DNA from: an uncultured Eubacteriales bacterium
Lineage (GTDB): Bacteria; Bacillota; Clostridia; Lachnospirales; Lachnospiraceae
Length of the DNA stretch: 11,692 nucleotides
Assembly (NCBI GenBank): GCA_900321505.1
Contig: ONWK01000180.1
Coordinates: 1 to 11,692 of the forward strand
Direction of reading: 5' to 3'
The notes below the pieces were generated by a model. The model saw only the letters and a list, made by a program, of their open reading frames with translations, had not been told where the DNA came from and did not search any database. The translations under genes and the position numbers were made by a program. Below are positions 8,101-11,692 of the stretch, one piece after another; positions within the stretch are counted from its first letter, which is position 1; every line of letters begins with the position of its first letter.

Positions 8101-9431
8101 GCACATCCCTGTCTGCAACAGGTGTGCTCGTCAAGGCAAATGATCAGGGGCTCAAGGTATCCTATACAGACATCTTTGCGCTTAAGACCCCCAGGGCACT
8201 TGCCATGAAGCTGAGGCGTCAGACCTCGGTTGCTTACGAGATAGGTGATTATGATTATTCCGCCCTGGATGAGATCATCGGCAGAAATGAGATCGTCAGA
8301 AAGCCGGAGCTGCCAAACCGTATCGGAAATGTTCTTCTGACGGGAGCAAGCGGATTCCTGGGGATCCACATTTTAAAGGAATACCTTGACAATTACAGCG
8401 GTCATATTTACTGTCTGCTGCGGGACTCCGATATAACCGGGGCTGAGGCACGGCTGAAGGCACTGCTCTTTTACTATTTTGGGAGCTTTACGGAGTACTT
8501 CTTTGAAAATCGCATCACCGTTGTGAAAGGTACCATTACCTCGACTGACTGGTTTGATGCTTTAAGGGATAAGCAGATCGATACCGTCATCAACTGTGCG
8601 GCTCTGGTCAAGCACTTTTCCGAGTCAAATGACATTGAGGAAGTGAATGTGGGCGGCGTCAGAAATCTGATCCGTTTCTGTAAGGATCATGACAGTATGC
8701 TGGTTCAGGTTTCCACCCAGAGTGTGGCAGGAGACCGGATCGATGATTATCCGCCCCGGAGTGTGGAGCTAACGGAGCAGAAGCTGTTCATCGGGCAGTG
8801 GATAGACAACCAGTATGTTTACAGTAAATTCCTGGCGGAGCGTTACGTGCTGGAGGCTGTCAGGGAAGGACTGCGGGCAAAGATCATGCGGGTCGGCAAT
8901 CTGGCGGCCAGAGTGAAGGACGGAGAATTCCAGATCAATTATCTCACCAACGGATTTGTGGGGAGATTGCGGGCTTATGTTGTCATCGGTGCCTATCCCT
9001 ACAGCATGATGAACTATCCTGTTGAAATGGCACCCATTGATGAGACGGCGGAAGCAATCCTGAAGCTTTGTGGGACTCCGGACCCGAATGTGATTTTCCA
9101 TCCCTTCAATAATCACTATGTACCGCTTGGGGATATCATTATGGAAATGCGGGAAATAGGGATCGATATCCGGCTGACAGAGGATGATGAATTCGCTGCC
9201 ATGCTTTTCAAAGCCCGCGAGGATCCTCTGAAGTCGGAATATCTGACCACATTGCTGGCTTATCAGAATGCAGATGAGACAAGAGCGGTGGAAATGATAC
9301 GGACCAATAATGAATTTACCACCCAGGTTCTTTATCGCCTTGGTTTTAAGTGGTCGATGACATCACGTGACTACATGGATAATTTCCTGCATGCCCTGGA
9401 AGGCCTTGATTTCTTCAACGTGGAGGTTTAG
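477..9431 (+). CDS. Trimodular nonribosomal peptide synthetase with terminal reductase (A-T-C-A-T-C-A-T-R)
   Basis: Cytoplasmic multidomain enzyme predicted to activate three acids, join them on carrier domains and release the product reductively. Numbering is from Met477 (2,984 residues; 2,991 if ATG456 is used). Approximate domains: A1 1-460, T1 475-545, C1 555-985, A2 993-1475, T2 1490-1560, C2 1580-2010, A3 2020-2495, T3 2508-2580, R 2617-2984. Seen directly: three TSGSTG loops (135, 1143, 2159), three A10 lysines (K456, K1469, K2490), carrier serines S511, S1526 and S2544, two HHxxMDG condensation motifs (685-691, 1709-1715), and a Rossmann GASGFLG (2623-2629) with YVYSK (2780-2784). There is no starter C, epimerase, methyltransferase or thioesterase domain, so chirality should be that of the amino acids loaded. 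The reading frame is intact throughout. The stop is followed after 2 nt by the transporter gene, whose ribosome binding site lies inside this gene's last codons. Family and domain order are secure; the product is not known. Confidence 0.96.
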   Translation: MQNFIDRFSEVVRLHPEKTALVCDEKRMSYKELDILSARIASRLIRRSVGKGKICPIVLERGFHYIAALIGVLRAGAGYAPLTTGYPKKRIDYIVQDCGADFVIDNAFLENIGTEKILFEFPVIAMEDVAVAIYTSGSTGNPKGILHDHRSFTNAVTCPLVLGVEENDIHMCVASFSFAISAYDVLSQLWMGAELHILTEEQRKDILFIDRYIDEHQITSSFMNPQLLKQLPIRKSSMKRIATGGERVSGIYSPYAQIINVYGLSELLSIAVTFDIDKLYDNTPIGRPLPGYKALLLDEDGNRVPDGEDGELCIAGPMALGYINLPEVSARAFTANPYSEDENDRRIFHTNDICRRLPDGSILYVDRKDWMVKINGQRVEIGEVEVQMGKVRDIKTAVIRSFVDDNGQTYLCGYYTSDRDIPDAEIRMLLSKKLPSYMIPRFLVHLDAFPLNPSGKLDRKALQEPSAEDFRSEYAAPVTEEEKKVCAAFEKILKVERVGINDDFLSLGGDSIKVVMLQEELRSYNFSYEQILMLRTPGRIAGSMGGEEEIAFTYEDKASYPMTDPQLGIYLEHVKNPGSLEYNNPVSLFFPAALNMDAERLRESVCRTVELYPFMKVSADVVDGVPSVLPRKDMPVDVLLETTEETDPQILCKAFTRPFEFETGPLFRFKICLTPEGLLLLCDVHHLIMDGTSLSLFMRNLAEIYMGEEPDYEEVNGFMLSAYEEKAKKSPRYEECRAYFDQMLTGLEIDSNLIPDRIGEPPAADCGEYKINVRDHLDISRISDICREMKITENSLFLGAFSYALAVQSGQDQSLFCIVENGRHLPELKNTFGMLVHTLPICITKDENESVADYLPEVQKRLFDALGHDLVSIVQLAGEYEVNSDILFAYQGEMLNGVDFGGTRISLNKHRPVDSMSKLSVDILKRSDDYSIVFEYRADLYLPETIEGFARLYLNILEGMLSCSVLGEIDLVGEEEKAFYRRVNDNQVEFDRSLTMVDLFRRSVSLFPDKPAVVFKEKVLTYSELDRYSERLAGLLARHGVTREVPVGIMVNRSERFALCSVAVLKAGGACQPLDSHYPPDRLLFMLSDSGAPVVIADDELAPVLDGYTGVILSTNEIHDLPEDEDTELTPPRADSLFALIYTSGSTGKPKGCMLEHRNLVNYCLSYLGKFGITEEDRFAAYNAFGFDVAMSDLYPALTAGATVYVVPEETRLDLPGLHDFAIGNRITIMDCTMQLGRQYVTAYPKSPYIRFFTVGGEKLVPCPPPEYRFLNAYGPTECTIGVTYFEIDRLYDSVPIGQSFGNCDIYIVDSRRRLLPPGAVGELVISGYPVVRGYLNRPELTEEKFIPNSCFAREGYEKMYLTGDICRYLPDGNLQFVGRRDEQVKIRGFRIELTEIERRIREYEGINDATVVTRELPGGGKAVVAYVVSDTKVDVSKLNLFVAETLPEYMIPSVTMQIDSIPVNPNGKVDRRKLPEPTLHSHAEKEETPRELNSLEQLLCTMVSEITGFENNSVTDSLISMGLTSLTTIMFSARLYERYGIRVSVSRLMDEGCTLLTVENMILEQLLSQRETPTGPEEEVNTENVPLCAEQLGVYFDSIKRPEAVIYNIPMKYTFSGRVDVKRLKEALEKLIPANPVLTSRIVQQGKDIVQQQIEDFVCDIPILNLDESRVEEEGASFVRPFNLARGPLFRAEIIRTKQDVTLLFDVHHIIMDGLSLSSFIRQLAEVYDGKRTPAVDTSYYAYIAEEEELLKSEKGEQAKAYYQELFADYENASDISGDLNRNAEEGELHEALAYVPAGEVEHFCKHNSVTPAALFLAATQYAVSRCTGDRQVYMSMISGSREDVRYIDSIGMFVKNLPLHAVIDTERTALEFVRDTSAAMHRAQENSAYPFIRLFDQYGFVSEINYACQLGVDETVKLEGEAIEESVIVNPLPKFKLSIHIEEAGEKGIAVNVRYNSALFSERLAGIISGCIAESVRSILSDGSQPLCRVSMLTAADREKAEAFRSIEKQDIPVKILHHMFEAQVKKQPEKTALIACDRTLTYAELDAEANKVANALVERGVQRGDRITILLKRTSRQFIAIYGILKTGAAYIPCDPDYPDDRISYIIENSGARYVLSDQNRGFSNELDIDRLLENQNRTNPHVEVDPEDLAYLIYTSGSTGRPKGVAVRHRNIANAMTPVEQNRHIYALSQGEHVFVSVTTVSFDMSLKETFGSLSNGQTLVLASEEETRDSALLSDLFERTHGDCFNATPSRYEQYMLLERFRKVLGSCRILMFGGEKSSSKFLEKLKAVTKARIFNTYGPTETTVSCNVKELTEADSITAGRPLLNVNEYIVDCDGNLLPTGIMGELYVGGDGVSKGYLNNTEMTERSFREYRGERIYRTGDYARWTDEGDVVILGRMDNQVKLRGLRIELGEVERAILSCEGVRSAVAMIRPVNGVDNLCAYYAAPPEYDEDSVRKHIAKRLTDYMVPTALMRLDSMPQTPNGKTDYRALPQPTVIRKTAYVEPVTEEEKKLCAIYAEVLSLERVGAESSFFDLGGTSLSATGVLVKANDQGLKVSYTDIFALKTPRALAMKLRRQTSVAYEIGDYDYSALDEIIGRNEIVRKPELPNRIGNVLLTGASGFLGIHILKEYLDNYSGHIYCLLRDSDITGAEARLKALLFYYFGSFTEYFFENRITVVKGTITSTDWFDALRDKQIDTVINCAALVKHFSESNDIEEVNVGGVRNLIRFCKDHDSMLVQVSTQSVAGDRIDDYPPRSVELTEQKLFIGQWIDNQYVYSKFLAERYVLEAVREGLRAKIMRVGNLAARVKDGEFQINYLTNGFVGRLRAYVVIGAYPYSMMNYPVEMAPIDETAEAILKLCGTPDPNVIFHPFNNHYVPLGDIIMEMREIGIDIRLTEDDEFAAMLFKAREDPLKSEYLTTLLAYQNADETRAVEMIRTNNEFTTQVLYRLGFKWSMTSRDYMDNFLHALEGLDFFNVEV
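2140..5160 (+). other. NRPS elongation module 2: C1-A2-T2
   Basis: C1 carries HHLIMDG (685-691), the intact catalytic His motif. A2 carries TSGSTG (1143-1148), the substrate Asp in FDVA (D1188), YGPTE (1274-1278), TGD (1363-1365) and K1469, so it should activate an alpha-amino acid. The code read by eye is D-V-S-Q-T-G-A-I-G-K, which matches no code I recognise. The carrier motif is SMGLTSL around S1526 instead of the LGGDS/LGGTS of the other two carriers, and the preceding linker also differs from theirs, so this A-T pair may have a separate origin. Confidence 0.8.
5220..8220 (+). other. NRPS elongation module 3: C2-A3-T3
   Basis: C2 carries HHIIMDG (1709-1715). A3 carries TSGSTG (2159-2164), FDMS with D2208, YGPTE (2303-2307), TGD (2385-2387) and K2490: a full set for alpha-amino acid activation. 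The code read by eye is D-M-K-S-M-G-T-V-S-K, not one I can assign. The linker before T3 begins with the same PVTEEEKK stretch found before T1, and T3 has LGGTS with S2544. This module supplies the residue whose carboxyl is reduced at release. Confidence 0.8.
8325..9431 (+). other. NRPS terminal thioester reductase (R) domain
   Basis: Short-chain dehydrogenase-type domain of about 370 residues at the C-terminus. It has the NADPH-binding TGASGFLG (2622-2629), a VSTQS segment with Thr2747 as the likely catalytic Ser/Thr, and YVYSK giving the Tyr2780/Lys2784 pair. The complete Thr-Tyr-Lys set argues for a true redox release domain rather than the redox-inactive Dieckmann-type variant. Family knowledge: such domains release peptidyl thioesters as aldehydes by two-electron, or alcohols by four-electron, reduction; aldehydes can cyclise with a free amine. 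The linker before it contains DYDYSALDEII. Confidence 0.9.
9422..9426 (+). promoter_or_regulatory. Ribosome binding site of the MATE gene inside the NRPS 3' end
   Basis: GGAGG lies in the last codons of the NRPS gene, 7 nt before ATG9434. Because the NRPS stop is at 9429-9431, ribosomes finishing the synthetase end on this site, so the two genes are very likely translationally coupled and co-transcribed. Confidence 0.75.
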
Positions 9432-9433
9432 AC

Positions 9434-11221
9434 ATGAGTTTTACCCGCTCGGGCAGACTGCTCAGCATGAAATTCAACGAATACCTGATCCCGACGATCC
9501 TCAGCACCCTGTCAATCCTGCTGAGTGCTTTTGTGGATGGGATCATCGTATCCTGGCTCATCGGAGAGGATGCTTTTTCGGCGGTGAACCTTTCCGATCC
9601 TGTAGTTCTGGTCATGCAGACCCTGTTCTTTTTATTCGGTATCGGCGGCGCGATCTGCATTTCCGTCGCAAGAGGACAGCGTGATGAGAGGAAGGCGAAT
9701 GCACTGTATACGCTTTCCTTCATCGCCAGTCTCACGGTTTCCCTGGTTGTAACCGTGGCAGGCGTCCTTTTCATCGACCCGATCACCCACATACTCTGCA
9801 ATGAGCCGAAGCTGATGGATGCGGTCAGAAGCTATGTCCTGATCAACCTTCTCGGTTCTGTTTTGCTGATATTCGTTCCGTATCTGGTTTATATCCTTCG
9901 TGCGGATGGTATGCCGAAGCTGTCGGCCAATATCCTTCTGATCTCCAATGGTATCAATCTGGTGATGGATATGGTGTATATGGGTGTCTTCAAGATGGAT
10001 ATCAGGGGCGCTGCACTGGCAACGTTAACAGGCTACTTTGTGGGACTGTTGATAGAGGTGTACTTTCTTTTTGTCCGCAGGAAAGGAAGCCTGAGACTGG
10101 TCCGGCTGGCCCGGCATGAGATCAGGTATCTGGGGGAGCTCTGCCTCAGCAGTCTGGCCTCAGTCATAAATACGGTATTTCTCTTTGTGAAGGCTATCCT
10201 TCTGAACCGTATCGTTATCAGGACAGGCGGGCAGAATGCCATAGCGGTTTTTTCCGTTTGCAATTTTACGGTGATGATCGTGTCACTTTTTACGTCAGGT
10301 GGCTGCGATACAATGACCCCCATCATGAGTCTGCTTTACGGAGAGAAGGATCATAAGGGCATGGATTTTGTGCTGCGGCGGACGTTTCTTTTTGAACTGA
10401 TATCCTGTTCGGCGCTTGTCATTTTCTTTGAAGCATTCCCCGGGCTGCTGCTGGATCTTTTCTCCATCAAAACGCCTGAATGTGTGGAAATGGGCATCCC
10501 GGCCATCAGGATCTTTGTTCTCAGCTTTCTCGTGCTGGGAATCTGTTCTGCCATCATGAATTATCTTCAGGCCACAAAGCATAAGGTGCTGTCACTTGTC
10601 GTCCCCTTTTTGAGAGGGCTGGTCATCATCGTACCACTGGCTTACGGACTGTCCCTGCTCTGGGGCGTGACAGGAATCTGGTGGTCCTTTATCCTGTCTG
10701 AGCTCCTCACCCTCGCCATTATCCTGGTGATCTGTTTTGTGCTGTCGCGGGTGAGGTCGGATGTCTATAGTGGAATAATGTTACATGAGAGGCAGACGGA
10801 TATCCATGCGGTGTTTGATGTGAGTCTGACCCCCGGAAGCCGGGAGGCAGTAGAGATTTCCCGGGACCTGACGGAATTCTGTCTGAATAACGGTGTGGAT
10901 GGGCACTATGCAGAGAGGACAGGCCTTCTTGCTAAGGAAATGGTAGAGAATATCCGCCGGTTTAATGAAGGCGCAAAAAAACAGCCGCAGGTAGATCTGA
11001 TCTGCCGCATAACGGGTGCGGAAATCCTTTTGTCAATCCGGGACAACGGAGAGGCCTATGATGCTTTTGTGGTTGATGATGCCGGTGATGATCTTTCCGG
11101 CCTGAAGGCAATCCGTGATGTGGCGGATGAGGTCAGCTTCACAAGAACTCTGGGTATGAATAATGTACTGGTCGTCGTGAAAAACAAAACGAATGGGGAT
11201 TTGCGTTATACTTCCCTTTGA
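9434..11221 (+). CDS. MATE-family efflux transporter fused to an RsbW-type ATP-binding domain
   Basis: Integral membrane protein of 595 residues. Residues 1 to about 436 are a chain of hydrophobic segments typical of MATE (MOP superfamily) drug/cation antiporters, which usually have about 450 residues and 12 helices; the first helix region contains ILLSAFVDGIIVSWLIG, as in MATE N-termini. A linker of about 20 residues follows, then residues 455-590 form a soluble Bergerat-fold ATPase/kinase domain. I see an N box with E502 and N506 (KEMVEN), a G1 box DNG (537-539), a GL pair (556-557) and a GMNN segment (574-577), as in RsbW/SpoIIAB anti-sigma kinases. The gene starts 2 nt after the NRPS, so it is the likely exporter of, or self-protection against, the NRPS product. 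The fused domain could sense ATP or phosphorylate a partner protein; no STAS-type partner is in the window. Both family calls are strong; the fusion's role is inference. Confidence 0.9.
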   Translation: MSFTRSGRLLSMKFNEYLIPTILSTLSILLSAFVDGIIVSWLIGEDAFSAVNLSDPVVLVMQTLFFLFGIGGAICISVARGQRDERKANALYTLSFIASLTVSLVVTVAGVLFIDPITHILCNEPKLMDAVRSYVLINLLGSVLLIFVPYLVYILRADGMPKLSANILLISNGINLVMDMVYMGVFKMDIRGAALATLTGYFVGLLIEVYFLFVRRKGSLRLVRLARHEIRYLGELCLSSLASVINTVFLFVKAILLNRIVIRTGGQNAIAVFSVCNFTVMIVSLFTSGGCDTMTPIMSLLYGEKDHKGMDFVLRRTFLFELISCSALVIFFEAFPGLLLDLFSIKTPECVEMGIPAIRIFVLSFLVLGICSAIMNYLQATKHKVLSLVVPFLRGLVIIVPLAYGLSLLWGVTGIWWSFILSELLTLAIILVICFVLSRVRSDVYSGIMLHERQTDIHAVFDVSLTPGSREAVEISRDLTEFCLNNGVDGHYAERTGLLAKEMVENIRRFNEGAKKQPQVDLICRITGAEILLSIRDNGEAYDAFVVDDAGDDLSGLKAIRDVADEVSFTRTLGMNNVLVVVKNKTNGDLRYTSL

Positions 11222-11322
11222 ATGGAATTAACTATATTCCGGTCTATATGGTACCGTTTCTATAACCATTTTTCAGTCTCTGACAGCTATACAATGAGAC
11301 AGACAGGACAGAGGAGGCGTGT

Positions 11323-11400
11323 ATGAGTACGAGGCTAGGAAGAACATTAAAGATAATGATACTGGCACTGATCGGAGTAATGCTTCTGAACGTATCATGA
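11323..11400 (+). CDS. 25-residue hydrophobic peptide
   Basis: ATG at 11323 is preceded by AGGAGG (11312-11317) at 5 nt spacing, one of the strongest ribosome binding sites in the window, and the frame closes at TGA 11398-11400. The product begins MSTRLGRTLK (basic) and continues with a hydrophobic run ILALIGVMLL before ending NVS, so it would be a single membrane-spanning peptide or resemble a signal peptide with nothing behind it. It lies 101 nt after the transporter gene and before the operon terminator. It could be a small membrane partner of the transporter, a type I toxin-like peptide, a leader peptide, or the start of a decayed secreted protein. No family recognised. Confidence 0.45.
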   Translation: MSTRLGRTLKIMILALIGVMLLNVS

Positions 11401-11413
11401 GAGCAGCATCTTA

Positions 11414-11422
11414 TGTTATAGT
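11414..11422 (+). promoter_or_regulatory. Candidate extended -10 promoter (TGTTATAGT)
   Basis: TG-n-TATAGT directly after the small ORF, with no recognisable -35. The identical nonamer occurs again at 11599-11607 before the next gene. Transcription would start near 11429 and run straight into the terminator at 11472-11519, giving an RNA of about 90 nt. Confidence 0.25.
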
Positions 11423-11471
11423 GTAAACTGAAGAAAGACTCACAGGATCACCAGTGCCCGGCGAACCCTGT

Positions 11472-11519
11472 AAAAGGCCTGAATCACAGGAACAGTATTC
11501 CTGATGGTCGGGCCTTTTT
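11472..11519 (+). terminator. Intrinsic terminator of the NRPS-transporter operon
   Basis: AAAAGGCCTGA (11472-11482) pairs with TCGGGCCTTTT (11508-11518), with one G-T wobble; above an internal loop, CAGGAA (11487-11492) pairs with TTCCTG (11498-11503). A run of five T (11515-11519) ends the hairpin. The A-rich 5' side could let it work on the minus strand as well. It separates the operon from the gene starting at 11635. Confidence 0.85.
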
Positions 11520-11551
11520 GAATTGAGCCAATTAGTGTCGGGAGATACAAG

Positions 11552-11569
11552 TCTTACGGAATTGTAAGA
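11552..11569. promoter_or_regulatory. Inverted repeat, possible response-regulator site
   Basis: TCTTAC-GGAATT-GTAAGA: perfect 6-bp arms around a 6-bp spacer, centred about 45 bp upstream of the extended -10 at 11602. The core TTACG-GAAT-TGTAA differs at one base from the TnACA-N4-TGTAA site that I recall for BceR-like regulators of peptide-detoxifying ABC transporters in Firmicutes. Its position suits an activator. Confidence 0.4.
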
Positions 11570-11598
11570 TTATTTGAAAGATAAATGAAAGAAAGATG

Positions 11599-11607
11599 TG
11601 TTATAGT
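11599..11607 (+). promoter_or_regulatory. Extended -10 promoter of the downstream transporter gene
   Basis: TGTTATAGT gives TG-n-TATAGT. TTGAAA at 11574-11579 resembles a -35 but lies 22 bp away, too far for normal spacing, which fits a promoter that needs an activator bound at the inverted repeat just upstream. Transcription would start about 20 nt before the ATG at 11635. Confidence 0.45.
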
Positions 11608-11634
11608 TTATATATCAAGATGTGGAGGGACGGT

Positions 11635-11692
11635 ATGAGAAGGTTTTATCATCTGACATTTCGATATATGACTAAAAACGGAAGAAGGACTC
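11635..11692 (+). CDS. Probable FtsX-type ABC transporter permease, N-terminus only
   Basis: ATG at 11635 follows GGAGG (11624-11628) at 6 nt spacing, and the frame stays open to the right edge. The 19 residues MRRFYHLTFRYMTKNGRRT match the usual start of FtsX/MacB-like permeases, in which a basic 'LxxRYxxKNxxRT' segment precedes the first membrane helix. No ABC ATPase gene lies directly upstream, so an ATPase partner, if present, would be downstream. The inverted repeat and promoter in front suggest regulated expression, for instance in response to an antimicrobial peptide. The call rests on very few residues. Confidence 0.5.
   Translation, partial: MRRFYHLTFRYMTKNGRRT

Noticed and set aside
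477..9431. Possible polyketide synthase or starter condensation domains in the large gene
   Set aside because: No ketosynthase or acyltransferase motifs are seen, and the protein opens directly with an A domain, with no HHxxxDG motif before residue 685.
11239..11273. Weak hairpin ATGGT/ACCAT followed by T-rich sequence after the transporter gene
   Set aside because: The stem is only 5 bp with a long loop, and the much stronger terminator at 11472-11519 lies downstream.
11401..11634. tRNA, CRISPR or insertion sequence in the right-hand gap
   Set aside because: No cloverleaf, regularly spaced repeats or transposase-like frame; the repeats present are explained by the terminator and the operator-like inverted repeat.

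Overview
The window looks like a piece of a Firmicutes/Clostridia chromosome, most likely a gut-type Lachnospiraceae or relative. The basis is balanced base composition in the genes with AT-rich gaps, strong AGGAGG-type ribosome binding sites, and protein families typical of that group. This is inference; there is no rRNA or other marker gene. All genes that I can support lie on the + strand.

Layout. (1) Positions 2-211: the 3' end of a gene probably encoding a small flavodoxin-type protein. (2) Positions 212-455: a gap with an 18-bp perfect palindrome (311-328) and a TATAAT-type promoter just before the big gene. (3) Positions 477-9431: one very large nonribosomal peptide synthetase (NRPS) gene of about 2,984 residues with domain order A-T / C-A-T / C-A-T / R, ending in an NADPH-dependent reductase domain instead of a thioesterase. 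(4) Positions 9434-11221: starting 2 nt after the NRPS stop, a MATE-family membrane transporter fused at its C-terminus to a Bergerat-fold ATP-binding domain of the RsbW/SpoIIAB (HATPase) type. (5) Positions 11323-11400: a 25-codon ORF with a very strong ribosome binding site, encoding a short basic-then-hydrophobic peptide. (6) Positions 11472-11519: a strong intrinsic terminator. (7) Positions 11552-11692: a BceR-like inverted repeat, an extended -10 promoter, and the first 19 codons of a new gene, probably an FtsX-type ABC transporter permease.

How the genes may work together. The synthetase and transporter look like a compact, translationally coupled biosynthesis-plus-export operon. The synthetase would join three building blocks and release the product reductively as an aldehyde, which could cyclise to an imine or pyrazinone, or as an alcohol. 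The first adenylation domain lacks the Asp that normally holds the alpha-amino group, so the first building block may not be an ordinary alpha-amino acid. The transporter is the likely exporter; its ATP-binding tail has no obvious place in a MATE pump and suggests a regulatory or signalling link. No phosphopantetheinyl transferase, MbtH protein, thioesterase or dedicated regulator is visible here, so the pathway relies on genes elsewhere.
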